Source: Rhodohalobacter sulfatireducens (GTDB lineage Bacteria > Bacteroidota > Rhodothermia > Balneolales > Balneolaceae). From it: a DNA stretch of 64,000 nucleotides. Every line of letters starts with the position of its first letter. Position 1 is the first letter of the stretch. The position numbers and the translations under genes were made by a program. The DNA lies in contig NZ_JAKLWS010000002.1 in assembly GCF_022012475.1 (NCBI RefSeq), positions 230,854-294,853 on the forward strand, given 5' to 3'. Positions 26,260 through 36,733 of this stretch are shown piece by piece. The notes beneath the pieces were generated by a model. The model was not told where the DNA came from. It saw only the letters and a list, made by a program, of their open reading frames with translations, and searched no databases.

Positions 26260-26967
26260 ATGAATCAACCAGAATTATACCAACTCGAAGGCGAAAAAAG
26301 AGAGCTGGGAAGTAAAGTCTCTGAGTCTCTGAGAGAAAATTTACGAATTCCCGCGGTTCTTTACGGGCCCAAAGTAGAAGAGAATGTTCATTTTTCCATT
26401 AGTGAAGTTGAACTTGAGAAAATACTGTCGGTCAGCCAAACCAAGCTGCAAACACTTACGGTAGATGGAGAAGAGTACAAAACTCTCTTAAAGAATGTTG
26501 AATTCGATCCCGTTACAGATCGGGCATTACATGCCGATTTTTATGTACTGGACGATGAAACTCCGGTGAAATTGAATGTTCCAATTCGGCTCAATGGAGT
26601 TGCAATTGGTGTTCGGGACGGTGGTGGCCGCGTGTTCCAGCCAATGAGAATTGTTCGAATTAAAGTGATGCCGGATAAAATCCCAGCTATGTTTGAGCTC
26701 GATATTTCTGACCTTGAAATTGGTGACTCGCTCCATGTTAGCGAATTGGATATGGAAGGAATCGATCCGTTGGACGACCCGAGACGAACAATCGTAACGA
26801 TTGCGCCTCCAAAATCCGAATCTCTGTTTACGACTTCACTTGTTTCTGAAGAAGAAGAGCTTGCTGAAGGTGAAGAACCAGAAGAGGGCGAAGAACTTGC
26901 TGAAGGCGAAGAAGTAGTAGAAGGTGAAGCTCAAGAAGGCGCTGACCAGAGCGAAGACAAAGAATAA
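26260..26967 (+). CDS. rplY: 50S ribosomal protein L25/Ctc
   Basis: A 235-residue long form of L25 (Ctc type): an N-terminal 5S-rRNA-binding domain (about 1-92, with RIPAVLYGP and FDPVTDRALHADFYVL), a C-terminal beta domain (about 95-185), and a glutamate/glycine-rich acidic tail of about 40 residues. It binds 5S rRNA in the large subunit and is linked to stress responses in other bacteria. It is 17 bases after prs and followed by pth. Confidence 0.95.
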   Translation: MNQPELYQLEGEKRELGSKVSESLRENLRIPAVLYGPKVEENVHFSISEVELEKILSVSQTKLQTLTVDGEEYKTLLKNVEFDPVTDRALHADFYVLDDETPVKLNVPIRLNGVAIGVRDGGGRVFQPMRIVRIKVMPDKIPAMFELDISDLEIGDSLHVSELDMEGIDPLDDPRRTIVTIAPPKSESLFTTSLVSEEEELAEGEEPEEGEELAEGEEVVEGEAQEGADQSEDKE

Positions 26968-26990
26968 TAAATGAATCGGTTCGGCTGTTT

Positions 26991-27548
26991 ATGGCACTGA
27001 TTGTTGGCCTGGGAAATCCCGGACAGGAATACAAAGGTACGCGCCATAATGTAGGCTTTGAACTAATCGACAAACTCTCTGAGAAACTGACCATTACTCT
27101 TAAACCGGGTAATGGTCTTTTCTTTTTGGGAAAAGGAAAGTTTAAGGGAAAAAACGTAACCCTTCTGAAACCAACTACCTATATGAACAGGAGTGGAAAG
27201 GCTGTTTCAAAAGCTCTTGCAATTACAGGGAATTCACCCGCAGATTGTATGGTTTGTTACGATGATATACACCTGGAAATTGGCAGGATTAAATTAAAAC
27301 CATCCGGGAGTGCAGGTGGACATAACGGCATGAGTGATATTATCGAGCGGTTGCAAACCAGGGATTTTCCGCGCCTCAGAATTGGTATTGGCAATGATTT
27401 TAAACGCGGGAGACAATCTGAATATGTTTTGTCTCCTTTTTCACGATCACAAAGGAAATTGGTCAACGAGACGCTGGAAGTTGCTTCCGATGCAATTATC
27501 ACGTTTCTTCGTGTTGGAATTGAACGAACTATGAACGAGTATAACTAA
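26991..27548 (+). CDS. pth: Peptidyl-tRNA hydrolase
   Basis: A 185-residue enzyme that recycles peptidyl-tRNAs dropped from ribosomes. Conserved residues are Asn9 in GLGNPGQEY, catalytic His19 in GTRHNVGFE, Asn66 in TTYMNRSG, Asp92 in YDDIHLEIG and Asn112 in GGHNGM. Length is normal. It is the third gene of prs-rplY-pth, and the membrane pyrophosphatase gene starts 43 bases later. Confidence 0.97.
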   Translation: MALIVGLGNPGQEYKGTRHNVGFELIDKLSEKLTITLKPGNGLFFLGKGKFKGKNVTLLKPTTYMNRSGKAVSKALAITGNSPADCMVCYDDIHLEIGRIKLKPSGSAGGHNGMSDIIERLQTRDFPRLRIGIGNDFKRGRQSEYVLSPFSRSQRKLVNETLEVASDAIITFLRVGIERTMNEYN

Positions 27549-27591
27549 TTTTTCATAACAGATATCGCTAACTATAACCCAAACGAATAAC

Positions 27592-29778
27592 ATGGTTAAT
27601 ACAATATTATATCTAATTCCGGTGGCGGGGGTTCTTGCACTTTTGTACACCTTTTTTAAGACCTCCTGGGTATCAAAACAGGAAGTGGGAACCGAAAGAA
27701 TGGAGAGAATCAGTAATAGTATTTCAGCGGGAGCAATGGCTTTTCTAAAAGCTGAATACAAGGTTTTGTCTATCTTTGTATTAGTGGTTGCTCTACTGTT
27801 GGCATTTAGTGCAGATCCAGCAATTTCAAGCTGGATGATATCGATCTCATTTATTATCGGAGCTTTGTGTTCAGGCCTTGCCGGATTCATTGGTATGAAA
27901 GTAGCAACAAAAGCAAATGTTCGAACAACACAAGCAGCACGAACAAGTCTTGGTAAAGGACTTGAAGTAGCTTTTGCCGGTGGGTCCGTAATGGGACTTG
28001 GGGTAGTAGGACTTGGAGTACTTGGATTGAGCTTACTTTTTATCCTGTTCGGTCAGCTTTTTGGACTTGAAGGTGCAGATGCCGTTAACAAAGTGCTGGC
28101 TGTAGTAACAGGCTTCTCATTTGGAGCTTCATCTATTGCATTATTTGCTCGTGTTGGAGGTGGAATTTATACTAAAGCAGCCGATGTGGGTGCCGACCTT
28201 GTCGGTAAAGTTGAAGCCGGAATCCCGGAAGACCATCCATTGAACCCGGCTACAATTGCAGATAATGTGGGTGATAATGTTGGTGATGTTGCCGGTATGG
28301 GTGCCGACCTTTTTGAATCTTATGTTGGATCTATTATTAGTACAATGGTTCTCGGGGCAGCATTTATGGCAATTCCGGGTTGGAGTGATAACTTTAACGG
28401 GTTGTCAGCAGTTCTTTTACCCCTGGTACTCGCCGGAACAGGTATTTTAACGTCGATTATGGGTACGTTTTTTGTACGTGTAAAAGAAGGTGGAAACCCT
28501 CAGAAAGCCCTGAATATTGGTGAGTTTGCTTCTGCTTTTGTAATGCTTATCGCTTCTTTTTTCATCATTCAATGGATGCTGCCTGCAGAATGGACATTCA
28601 ATGGCCAAACACTCACTTCAATGGGTGTTTTCTGGGCTACAATTTTTGGATTAGCAGCAGGCCTGTTAATCGGTTTGGTAACGGAGCACTACACAGGTAC
28701 AGGTACCAAACCTGTTTGGTCGATTGTTAAACAATCTGTAACCGGATCGGCTACTAATATTATTGCCGGTGTGGGTGTAGGAATGATCTCTACAGCTATT
28801 CCAATTTTGATTATTGCAACAGCCATTATTGGCGCATTTCATTTTGCAGGCTTATACGGAATTGCGATTGCAGCAGTGGGTATGCTTGCAAATACGGGAA
28901 TTCAGTTAGCAGTGGATGCTTACGGACCGATCTCTGACAATGCCGGTGGTATTGCAGAAATGTCTGAACTGCCCAGTGAAGTACGTGAACGAACGGATAA
29001 GTTGGATGCGGTAGGAAACACAACTGCAGCGATTGGGAAAGGTTTTGCAATTGGCTCAGCAGCGCTGACCGCACTTGCACTGTTTGCTGCCTTTATAACT
29101 GCTTATGAAACAGTGAACCCCGGTGTTACAGTTTCAATCAATATTACAAGTCCATTTGTGATGGCTGCATTATTTGTGGGAGCCATGCTTCCGTTTCTGT
29201 TCTCTGCACTTTCCATGAATGCAGTTGGTCGGGCGGCCATGAGCATGATTGAAGAAGTAAGGCGACAGTTCAAGGATATACCCGAACTATCCAAAGCACT
29301 TGCTGCGATGAACAGAAATGAAGGAAAAATACTGAAAGACTGGTCTGATGAAGACCGCAAAATTTTTGAAGCAGCTGATGGAAAAGCTGAGTATGAAAAA
29401 TGTGTTGAAATATCCACTACTGCATCTATTCGGGAAATGGTAGTGCCTGGTTTACTGGCTGTGATTGTGCCGGTACTTTTTGGATTTCTCGGCGGCCCCG
29501 AAATGCTTGGAGGCCTTCTTGCAGGAGTTACTTCAGCAGGTGTGTTGATGGCGCTCTTTCAATCGAATGCAGGGGGTGCCTGGGATAACGCAAAGAAAAT
29601 GATTGAAGAGGGTGTAACCATTGATGGAGTTGAATATGGAAAAGGCTCCGAGCCTCACAAAGCTGGCGTTGTTGGTGATACCGTCGGCGATCCCTTTAAA
29701 GACACATCCGGACCTTCACTCAATATCCTGATCAAGTTGATGTCAGTTGTAGCGCTTGTAATTGCTACGATGATCTAA
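27592..29778 (+). CDS. hppA: Membrane-bound ion-pumping pyrophosphatase, K+-dependent type
   Basis: A 728-residue integral protein with about 16 membrane helices that couples pyrophosphate hydrolysis to Na+ and/or H+ export. Pyrophosphate-binding motifs are [19 protein letters not shown] (224-242) and [17 protein letters not shown] near the C-terminus. The determinant GNTTAA (475-480) has alanine where K+-independent enzymes have lysine, so it should need K+; most such enzymes pump Na+. This fits a salty habitat. It may be read through from pth and is closed by a clear terminator. Confidence 0.95.
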   Translation: MVNTILYLIPVAGVLALLYTFFKTSWVSKQEVGTERMERISNSISAGAMAFLKAEYKVLSIFVLVVALLLAFSADPAISSWMISISFIIGALCSGLAGFIGMKVATKANVRTTQAARTSLGKGLEVAFAGGSVMGLGVVGLGVLGLSLLFILFGQLFGLEGADAVNKVLAVVTGFSFGASSIALFARVGGGIYTKAADVGADLVGKVEAGIPEDHPLNPATIADNVGDNVGDVAGMGADLFESYVGSIISTMVLGAAFMAIPGWSDNFNGLSAVLLPLVLAGTGILTSIMGTFFVRVKEGGNPQKALNIGEFASAFVMLIASFFIIQWMLPAEWTFNGQTLTSMGVFWATIFGLAAGLLIGLVTEHYTGTGTKPVWSIVKQSVTGSATNIIAGVGVGMISTAIPILIIATAIIGAFHFAGLYGIAIAAVGMLANTGIQLAVDAYGPISDNAGGIAEMSELPSEVRERTDKLDAVGNTTAAIGKGFAIGSAALTALALFAAFITAYETVNPGVTVSINITSPFVMAALFVGAMLPFLFSALSMNAVGRAAMSMIEEVRRQFKDIPELSKALAAMNRNEGKILKDWSDEDRKIFEAADGKAEYEKCVEISTTASIREMVVPGLLAVIVPVLFGFLGGPEMLGGLLAGVTSAGVLMALFQSNAGGAWDNAKKMIEEGVTIDGVEYGKGSEPHKAGVVGDTVGDPFKDTSGPSLNILIKLMSVVALVIATMI

Positions 29779-29801
29779 ACTGATCATAAATTAGATATTC
29801 T

Positions 29802-29838
29802 AAGCCTCTTCCAATCAAACGGTTGAGGCTTTTTTTTA
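29802..29838 (+). terminator. Intrinsic terminator of the pyrophosphatase gene
   Basis: Stem AAGCCTC...GAGGCTT, with further CC/GG pairing inside, is followed directly by a run of eight T residues. It lies 23 bases past the stop codon. Confidence 0.85.
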
Positions 29839-31083
29839 TATCTTTTTTCTCTGCAAAAGAAGCAATGTTGCATCATCTTCAAGTTGTTCCGGGTATTTCA
29901 AGAGACTATTCTGTAAGAAATGAAGTTGCTTCGTCGTATCCGACTCTTCAGCGATTAAATCTAGAATGAGTTTCTCAAAATCTCCAAAATCACTTCTTTT
30001 ATTTTCTTTTGTCATCCGCTCAACCAAGCCATCACTATATAGAATTAGAAGATCATTTGCTTTAAAAGAGACTTCCTCAATTTCAAATTCTGCATTCTTG
30101 GAAATACCCAATCCAACTCCACTTGGGTTACTTTTTATCAATTGGTTATTCCTGGCGATTAAAACCGATGGATGCCCGGCGCTTACTACCTTAAAAAGAT
30201 GAGATTTCAAATCAACCTCAACTAAAGTAAAAGTAGCGAACATCCGGGCATCGGAGTATTCAAAAATAATCTGATTCAGATTTTTGGTTAATGCTGCAAT
30301 ATCATGTTCGTGAAGCGCATGGGATATCAGTGCGCTTTTCAACATCGCCATTAACAGACCGGCTCCAAAATTATGCCCCGAAACATCTCCAACTGCAAGT
30401 AAATACTTTGAATCTGATATTTTAAGGACATCAAAAAAATCGCCGCCGAGTTCGTTTGGAACTAGAGTCTTGCCTAATACATGGATCTGTTCATTATCAA
30501 TCTCAATTTCCGGTAAAAGATCTTCTTGTACTTTCTTAGCGAATAATATTTCAGATTCTTTTTTTGATTTCTGGCGATAGATTGCATTTGCAGTTCGAAA
30601 TGAATACTTAAGGCCGGTAATGGCAAATCCCATACTGAGCCCCCAAAGAGCGATAAAGTACAGTTTTGACCGTTCAGATTGCCAACTAAAATTTTGGATA
30701 TAAATCTCAATATCCTGCCCGAAATAAAACCCAAAAAAACCTCCCCCGATCACCATACCTATAAACAGCATAATGTATAATCTCCTGTAAAATCTTTTGC
30801 GTTCCTTAAATAGATAGGAGAAAAGTTCTATTATGCCACCGAGAACTGACCCCAGTGTTAATATTATAATGCCCGATTTCGCAAAAGTTGAATTAAATAA
30901 ATGTGTACCCACTATGGCCACGATTACAGGCAGGGAAAGAATCAGAAGAGCCGACAGCACGACATCTTTTCGATCTTTAGGTTTTAAATCTGCAAAACTT
31001 TCGTATTGTTTTTTCTGTTTTTGCAGTAATTCCGTCAAAAAATTGTTCGCAGGTCTATTGATGAAGCCGATGATCTTGTTCAT
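29836..31083 (-). CDS. Membrane-anchored PP2C/SpoIIE-type serine phosphatase
   Basis: A 415-residue protein with four predicted membrane helices (about 45-160), a short helical linker (QKSKKESEILFAKKVQEDLLP) and a C-terminal SpoIIE/RsbU phosphatase domain (about 200-410). Metal-binding acidic residues lie in GGDFFDVLKI, VGDVSGHNFGAG and ILYSDGLVERM. RsbU-type phosphatases activate anti-anti-sigma factors by removing phosphate in partner-switching stress pathways. No partner genes adjoin. The stop codon lies close to the pyrophosphatase terminator (convergent genes). Confidence 0.9.
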   Translation of the reverse strand: MNKIIGFINRPANNFLTELLQKQKKQYESFADLKPKDRKDVVLSALLILSLPVIVAIVGTHLFNSTFAKSGIIILTLGSVLGGIIELFSYLFKERKRFYRRLYIMLFIGMVIGGGFFGFYFGQDIEIYIQNFSWQSERSKLYFIALWGLSMGFAITGLKYSFRTANAIYRQKSKKESEILFAKKVQEDLLPEIEIDNEQIHVLGKTLVPNELGGDFFDVLKISDSKYLLAVGDVSGHNFGAGLLMAMLKSALISHALHEHDIAALTKNLNQIIFEYSDARMFATFTLVEVDLKSHLFKVVSAGHPSVLIARNNQLIKSNPSGVGLGISKNAEFEIEEVSFKANDLLILYSDGLVERMTKENKRSDFGDFEKLILDLIAEESDTTKQLHFLQNSLLKYPEQLEDDATLLLLQRKKI

Positions 31084-31215
31084 TTCAATTTATTTTAAAA
31101 TGTATTGGATAGGGTTATTTTGTGAGTGATAATTCTATACATTTGCTGCAAAGCTTGGGGTCTGAACATAAATCAAACTATTTTTTTAAACCAATTAATT
31201 CATTCGTTTTAGTTG

Positions 31216-31875
31216 ATGGACATTTTTAAACTCATTTTTGAACACGATCTTCGATTGGATGAACTGCGTGAGCGTCATTTAGACCGAAGTAGCCAAGAGG
31301 TTTCTGCGAGTATCGAAGATTTTATGAAACCCGATCCTACCTACTCAAAGTTTTATATATCCGGGACGGTGTTAAACAGGAAAACGTTTGGTTTAGACAG
31401 GATCAAACATTTTCCTCAAGTGATGGACTCACTCTCAAAAGCATTAAATGGATTCAATATTTTCCTGGATGATACTCCCGTAGAACTTCAAAATGCTGTA
31501 AAAGAAGCAGAAATTGGCTGGCCAATACTCCTTTCAGAAAATAATGAGATTGAATGGGATCCGGAGATGCTTGTTATAGATGATGAGAGTAATGTGGGGC
31601 ATAAAAAATCCGAACTTGCGCAGGTTTTGAAATCGGGAGACCTTGTTTTGTACAAGGAAAAAGCACACCAGGGATTTGACCTGCACCTGTTTTCGCAGGA
31701 TAATATTTATCCAAAATTGTTTTACCCGCTTCGTGAACTTGTAAATGAAGAGTTTCGGTTCTTCAGCATTAACGGGAAGCGAATACGATCCGAACGGCAG
31801 TTCTATTTTGAAACCTGGGCGCTTCATCAACCACCTCACGGAGTGGAAGAAGTTTATACTGATACTGAGATTTAA
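31216..31875 (+). CDS. Hypothetical soluble protein
   Basis: A 219-residue protein from the ATG at 31216 (a TTG one codon earlier is also open). It is acidic, with no signal peptide or membrane helix and no recognised motif. The opening MDIFKLIFEHDLRLDELRERH is helical, and the rest mixes strands and helices. It stands alone between a phosphatase and a methyltransferase transcribed the other way. Codon use is like the neighbours and the frame is long and intact, so it is very probably real. No function can be given. Confidence 0.7.
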   Translation: MDIFKLIFEHDLRLDELRERHLDRSSQEVSASIEDFMKPDPTYSKFYISGTVLNRKTFGLDRIKHFPQVMDSLSKALNGFNIFLDDTPVELQNAVKEAEIGWPILLSENNEIEWDPEMLVIDDESNVGHKKSELAQVLKSGDLVLYKEKAHQGFDLHLFSQDNIYPKLFYPLRELVNEEFRFFSINGKRIRSERQFYFETWALHQPPHGVEEVYTDTEI

Positions 31876-32017
31876 ACCTGTGTTTAGCTCCAGCATTCAG
31901 GATGTAAGATTTGCACTGATTTTTTGGATTTGCTGTGTTACAGTGGTCTGCTTTTGCTCGGGTTTTTGCTCATTTTTCGCCATTCAGTCACGAATATGAC
32001 GCAAAGTTCTCAAATTC

Positions 32018-32758
32018 CTAAAGCTTTCTTGCAACCATCAATAAGCGCGGGCTCTCTTCTTTCTCAAAATCAGCTCCTTCATAAGATCCGTAACACCGTT
32101 CAAGTTGAAAACCGTTTCTGTTAAAGGTTTTTTCAAACCAATCCAGCTCATAGAGTTTAACCCTTTCCTGGTATTGAATAGGTTGTTCTAGCTTATCGCC
32201 CGTAAAACGGATCTTTTTATAAACCATGTTACGCTTAATTTTACGTTCAATATGAACTGTCATATCCCTAAATAATTCTTCCTCTTCAGCTACCAGGTCT
32301 CTTCTGACTTTATATGCATTCAGGTAATCCAGGATGAAGATACCGTTTACATGAAGCATTGAATTCACACTTCTAATCACTTTTGCATTTTCCTCATCTT
32401 TCAAAAAGTAGCCAAACGTTGTAAAAAGATTTACAACAGCATCAAAGGTTTTGTCTAAGGGACGACGCATATCACCCACCTGGAATTGAAGGTTTGGGAG
32501 ATCCTTCTCCCCGGCGATCTGTCCAGCTTTGGCAATTACCTCTTTCGAGAGATCGATTCCAAGTACGTTATATCCCCGTTCGGCAAGAGTAATGGAATGT
32601 CGTCCGCGTCCACATCCCAGATCGAGTACATTCCGGTATTTCGACGCAGGAATTTCTCGTTCAATGAGTTCCGCCAGTTTATTTGCTTCATTTTTATTAC
32701 GGTAGGCATAGAGTTTTTCGTACAGCGGACTGTCGAACCATTCTTTAAACCAACTCAT
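32018..32758 (-). CDS. Class I SAM-dependent methyltransferase
   Basis: 246 residues from the ATG at 32758 (MSWFKEWFDSPLYEKLYAYR). Motif I is NVLDLGCGRGRHSITLAERG, and GIDLS follows as the acidic end of strand 2. QVGDMRRPL and FDAVVNLFTTFGYF match motifs II-III. The WFKEWFDSPLYEKLY start is typical of a group of uncharacterised methyltransferases with small-molecule or lipid substrates. The substrate is unknown. It is monocistronic and convergent with the preceding hypothetical gene. Confidence 0.9.
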   Translation of the reverse strand: MSWFKEWFDSPLYEKLYAYRNKNEANKLAELIEREIPASKYRNVLDLGCGRGRHSITLAERGYNVLGIDLSKEVIAKAGQIAGEKDLPNLQFQVGDMRRPLDKTFDAVVNLFTTFGYFLKDEENAKVIRSVNSMLHVNGIFILDYLNAYKVRRDLVAEEEELFRDMTVHIERKIKRNMVYKKIRFTGDKLEQPIQYQERVKLYELDWFEKTFNRNGFQLERCYGSYEGADFEKEESPRLLMVARKL

Positions 32759-32858
32759 AATCAAGCCCTATGTTTTTGATAAATATATGTATCGTACTCA
32801 TGAACGCCTTATCTTATACTTTTAAATTTGATCTTGCAAAAAACATGAACACAATTCT

Positions 32859-33698
32859 ATGACATTTACTGAGAAGTTGAGAAGAGCAGTCTCCGGCTCC
32901 AACTCTGTACTATGTGTTGGCCTCGATCCTGTTCCTGGATTAATTCCCAAACCCCTCGCCGATAAGTTCTCAAACTCACCGGATTTGGTTTTGGAATTTT
33001 GTACACGCGTCATAGAAGCGACTAAAAATCATGTATGTGCTTTCAAGCCAAACACAGCTTTCTTCGAGGCACTTGGCAGCCGGGGATGGGAAATTCTGGA
33101 TCAAACCGTTCAACAAATTCCAAAGGAAAAAATTGTTATTGCCGATGCAAAACGAGGCGATATCGGAAATACTGCTGCTCAATATAAAAAAGCTTTTTTT
33201 GATGATCTGAATGCCGATGCCATTACTCTGAATGCATTGATGGGAATGGATACCCTGGATCCGTTTATTGATGATGATGCAAAAGCGGCATATATACTTA
33301 CCATGACTTCCAACCGCGGATCAGCAGATTTTTTACAGCGACGCTTCGAGGGGCGAATGTCTCTTGGAGAATACATAGCCGAGGAGCTTGAGAAGAAGCA
33401 AGATAAAAGCAAAACTCACCTGGGAATGGTAGTTGGAGCTACACAAATTGAATCGATCGGGCCTGTTATAAACGTCAATCCTGAAGCACATTTGTTAATT
33501 CCCGGAATTGGAAAACAGGGCGGTTCTGTGGAGGCCTTACAAATGGTGCTGGAAGGTCATATCGGAATACCGGTTATTAACTCCTCACGCTCGATTCTAT
33601 ATGCCGGATCGGACCATGAGGATTGGGAAGAGATTATAGAGCAAAAAGCATCAGAAATGAAAATGTCATTACAAGAACTTACAAAACGATATGTCTGA
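32859..33698 (+). CDS. pyrF: Orotidine 5'-phosphate decarboxylase (type 2)
   Basis: A 279-residue enzyme that converts OMP to UMP, the last step of pyrimidine synthesis. The catalytic Asp-Lys-Asp set is in ADAKRGDIGNT (95-105; Asp96, Lys98, Asp101), and the C-terminal phosphate site PGIGKQGG is present. The length and CVGLDP start are those of the longer subfamily 2 (as in mycobacteria and Bacteroidota). It overlaps rnhA by 8 bases. Confidence 0.95.
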   Translation: MTFTEKLRRAVSGSNSVLCVGLDPVPGLIPKPLADKFSNSPDLVLEFCTRVIEATKNHVCAFKPNTAFFEALGSRGWEILDQTVQQIPKEKIVIADAKRGDIGNTAAQYKKAFFDDLNADAITLNALMGMDTLDPFIDDDAKAAYILTMTSNRGSADFLQRRFEGRMSLGEYIAEELEKKQDKSKTHLGMVVGATQIESIGPVINVNPEAHLLIPGIGKQGGSVEALQMVLEGHIGIPVINSSRSILYAGSDHEDWEEIIEQKASEMKMSLQELTKRYV

Positions 33699-34140
33699 TT
33701 CTCTGCCAGAAGTAATTCTTTATACCGATGGAGCCTGCAGCGGAAATCCGGGACCGGGAGGTTGGGGTGCACTTTTGCTGTGGAAAGGAAAAGAGAAAGA
33801 GATAACCGGTGGTGCACCGGATAGTACCAATAACCGTATGGAGATGAAGGCGGTTATCGAAGGCCTGAAAGCCCTTAATAAACCGTGTCACGTAAAAATT
33901 CACAGCGATTCAGCTCTCATTGTAAACACATTCAAGCAGGGATGGATAAAGAATTGGCAGAAAAAGGGTTGGAAAAAATCCAACAAGAAGCCTGTAGAAA
34001 ACCGTGACCTTTGGGAAGAGATGTTAAAAGCGATGGAACCTCATAAAATTGATTGGATCAAAGTGAAAGGGCATGCCGATAACCAGCTCAACAACAGGGT
34101 TGATGAACTGGCTGTCCGGGCATCACAAAAATTTAAATGA
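33691..34140 (+). CDS. rnhA: Ribonuclease HI
   Basis: A 149-residue enzyme that cuts the RNA strand of RNA:DNA hybrids. The catalytic acids are Asp13 (LYTDGACSGNPGPGG), Glu51 (NNRMEMKA), Asp73 (HSDSALIV) and Asp138 (NNRVDELA). Length is normal. The start ATG lies inside the end of pyrF (8-base overlap), so translation is probably coupled. Confidence 0.97.
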   Translation: MSDSLPEVILYTDGACSGNPGPGGWGALLLWKGKEKEITGGAPDSTNNRMEMKAVIEGLKALNKPCHVKIHSDSALIVNTFKQGWIKNWQKKGWKKSNKKPVENRDLWEEMLKAMEPHKIDWIKVKGHADNQLNNRVDELAVRASQKFK

Positions 34141-34150
34141 TTGACAGGGG

Positions 34151-35056
34151 TCAATCTTTAAAGATCGATTTTAAGAATTTTGTGTATTTCTCTTTGTTCT
34201 TTTGAATGAGTAAAGGAATACCAAATGCATATCCTACCATCTTATCGGTAAAATCATGACGGATTAAATTGGGCAGTTTTTTAATTTTTGATCCCACGAT
34301 AATCATATCACTCTGTTGACTGATGGATTGCTCGTAGACAATATCAGCCAGTCGTCCCTGCTTTCGCTGTGACAGAATAAAATTCACATCGCCGGGGATT
34401 TCGTATTTTTCAATAAATGTGTCTTTTTTCTCCGAGATTTCTTGATCAATTTGCTGCTTTTCCTCTTCAGAAAGCATATAGGGAAAGAATTGAGCCCGGT
34501 ACTCATAAATATGCTGTGCGGTAATGGTTCCGCTCTGTACAAGTTCCCGTGCTGTATCCAACCCTTTGGCCGATTGTTCTGAAAAATCGACGGGAACAAG
34601 AACATTTTCGAGATTGTACCGGCAGTTTTCGGGAATGAAAAGCAGTGAGGTAGGTACATATTTTAAAATCCGTTTTGGAATGACTCCTTCTCCCGCATAT
34701 CCAACTTTTTTTCCCATAAGAAGCAAATCGGGTTCCAGGGATTCCACTACCTTGATAATCTGATCAGTCGGTTTTCCTTCCTTGATAATCAATCTCGTTT
34801 CGATGGAGGAATCACTGAAATGTTCATCGATCTTTTCATTCAATTCATTACGGATAATCTCTTCGAACTCCTCTTTCGTCTCAATTTCCGGAAACTGATC
34901 GATGATATCCATCGCTGTTGGCCCGGATTCAATGACGTGCAAAAAAGTGATCGTTTTTGGCTCTTTAACGGATGACAAAAAGGAACTATACCCAACAAGA
35001 ATCTCATCCATTTTTGATAAGTCAAGGCATGCAAGCCAGTGGTTGAATTTTATCAT
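34151..35056 (-). CDS. Tandem universal stress protein (UspA) family protein
   Basis: A 301-residue protein of two Usp domains (about 1-140 and 150-290). The first ends with DLLLMGKKVGYAGEGVIPKRI and VPTSLLFIPE. The second has VLVPVDFSEQSAKGL and DMIIVGSKIKKL. The ATP-binding GxG(9)S motif is only partly kept. It lies 15 bases downstream of the BCCT transporter gene, so it probably binds a nucleotide to modulate transport or to respond to osmotic stress (inference; Usp-transporter pairs are known elsewhere, for example TeaD with TeaABC). Confidence 0.88.
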   Translation of the reverse strand: MIKFNHWLACLDLSKMDEILVGYSSFLSSVKEPKTITFLHVIESGPTAMDIIDQFPEIETKEEFEEIIRNELNEKIDEHFSDSSIETRLIIKEGKPTDQIIKVVESLEPDLLLMGKKVGYAGEGVIPKRILKYVPTSLLFIPENCRYNLENVLVPVDFSEQSAKGLDTARELVQSGTITAQHIYEYRAQFFPYMLSEEEKQQIDQEISEKKDTFIEKYEIPGDVNFILSQRKQGRLADIVYEQSISQQSDMIIVGSKIKKLPNLIRHDFTDKMVGYAFGIPLLIQKNKEKYTKFLKSIFKD

Positions 35057-35071
35057 AATCTCCTCTGATTT

Positions 35072-36688
35072 CTATTTTTTTTGTTTTTTAATGGCGTTCG
35101 CTACAAGGTCTTTGTACGATTCGCGCTCTTTCGCTTTCGATTTGTCAACAATGTCTTGGTGTTCGCGGTGAAGTCCTTGCTGCAGGCTGTAGCACATTAT
35201 CAGCAATACAATCGTAAATGGTAAACCCGTACTGATTGCCCCTGCCTGGAGTGCTCCCAAGCCGCCACCAATCAGTAATATTGCAGCAACAGCCCCCTCG
35301 GTAGTAGCCCAGAACACTCGCTGCCCAACGGGAGCATGAAGTTTGCCGCCGCTGGTCAAACCATCAATAACAAGTGAACCGGAGTCGGAAGAGGTAACAA
35401 AGAAACTCAATACAAGAACAATAGCCAGGAAAGAGGTGATCATGGAAAGCGGAAACTGATCCAGCAATATAAACAGTGATGTTGTTTGATCTGCCTGTAC
35501 TGCACTTGCTATATCAGCGATACCGTTCGTTTCAAGAAAGAGAGCACTGCCGCCAAAGCCGCTCATCCAAAGAAAGGTAACAAGGGTTGGGATGATCAAT
35601 ACTCCCAGTACAAACTCCTTTACAGTTCGCCCCTTCGAGATACGTGCAATAAACATACCCACATAAGGAGACCATGATATCCACCACGCCCAGTAAAATA
35701 CCGTCCATGTGTTTAGAAATTCGCCCTCTTCGTAAGATTGCGTCCATGTTGAAAAACTGGCAAAATTCTGAACATAATGCCCGATATTTTGTATAAAGGA
35801 TGAAAGAATATAGAGTGTAGGCCCAACGACTAAAATAAAAAGAAGGAAAAGCCCGGCAATTCTAATATTGAATTCACTCAAAACTTTTACGCCTTTGTCA
35901 ATTCCCAAAACAACTGAAATTGTAGCGATTGCCGTTACACCGATAATAATCATCACCTGGAGATTTACGGTATTGGAGAGCCCGAACACATATTCAATTC
36001 CTGCACCGGCTTGTGCGGCTCCAAGCCCCAGTGATGTTGCAAGACCGAAAAGTGTAGCCAGTACAGCAAGCACATCAATCACATCTCCAATCCAGCCGTC
36101 GATTCTATCACCCAGCAAGGGATAAAAAACAGAACGAAAGGAGAGAGGTAGTTTTCGATTGAATGCAAAAAAAGCAAGAGCAAGTGCAACGATTGCATAA
36201 ACAGCCCAGGCGTGTAAGCCCCAATGGAGAAAGGTAATTCCCATAGCATCCCGAATGGCATCCGTTGTTCCCGTTTCTGCATGTGGCGGACTTATTAGGT
36301 GCCACATCGGTTCGGCAACGGAATAGAACATCAGCCCGATTCCCATACCCGCACTAAATAGCATTGCAAACCACGCCATGGTACTGAATTCCGGTTCTGC
36401 GTCTTGGCCTCCAAGACGGATCTTCCCATACCTGCTGAAAGCAAAATAGAGCGAAAAACCGATAAAAATGTTGACAGCAGCTACAAAAAGCCAGTTAGCA
36501 GAATCGGTTATAAATACACGCGCAGAATTAAATACCTGTTCTGCAGATTCGCCGGCAATCAGTGTTCCGATGATCAGTGATGCGATTAAAAATACAGAAG
36601 GCCAAAATACCGGTCCGTGTATATCGAAATACTTTTTGGAACCGGATTTTTTGGATGATTGTTTTTTCTCTTGTTCTGAGTTGCTCAT
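35072..36688 (-). CDS. BCCT family (betaine/choline/carnitine) transporter
   Basis: A 538-residue protein of 12 membrane helices. The glycine-rich segment SAGMGIGLMFYSVAEPMW (112-129) and the tryptophan-rich signature FYWAWWISWSPYVGMFIARI (331-350) identify the family, which imports glycine betaine or similar solutes with Na+ or H+. The N-terminus is charged (KKQSSKKSGSKK). The C-terminus is short, so the long osmosensing tail of BetP is absent. It lies between an outer-membrane porin-like gene and a Usp gene on the same strand and likely serves osmoprotectant uptake. Confidence 0.93.
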   Translation of the reverse strand: MSNSEQEKKQSSKKSGSKKYFDIHGPVFWPSVFLIASLIIGTLIAGESAEQVFNSARVFITDSANWLFVAAVNIFIGFSLYFAFSRYGKIRLGGQDAEPEFSTMAWFAMLFSAGMGIGLMFYSVAEPMWHLISPPHAETGTTDAIRDAMGITFLHWGLHAWAVYAIVALALAFFAFNRKLPLSFRSVFYPLLGDRIDGWIGDVIDVLAVLATLFGLATSLGLGAAQAGAGIEYVFGLSNTVNLQVMIIIGVTAIATISVVLGIDKGVKVLSEFNIRIAGLFLLFILVVGPTLYILSSFIQNIGHYVQNFASFSTWTQSYEEGEFLNTWTVFYWAWWISWSPYVGMFIARISKGRTVKEFVLGVLIIPTLVTFLWMSGFGGSALFLETNGIADIASAVQADQTTSLFILLDQFPLSMITSFLAIVLVLSFFVTSSDSGSLVIDGLTSGGKLHAPVGQRVFWATTEGAVAAILLIGGGLGALQAGAISTGLPFTIVLLIMCYSLQQGLHREHQDIVDKSKAKERESYKDLVANAIKKQKK

Positions 36689-36733
36689 GGATCAAAAAAA
36701 TGATTCGTTAAAAATTTAGAATCGAATACTCTG

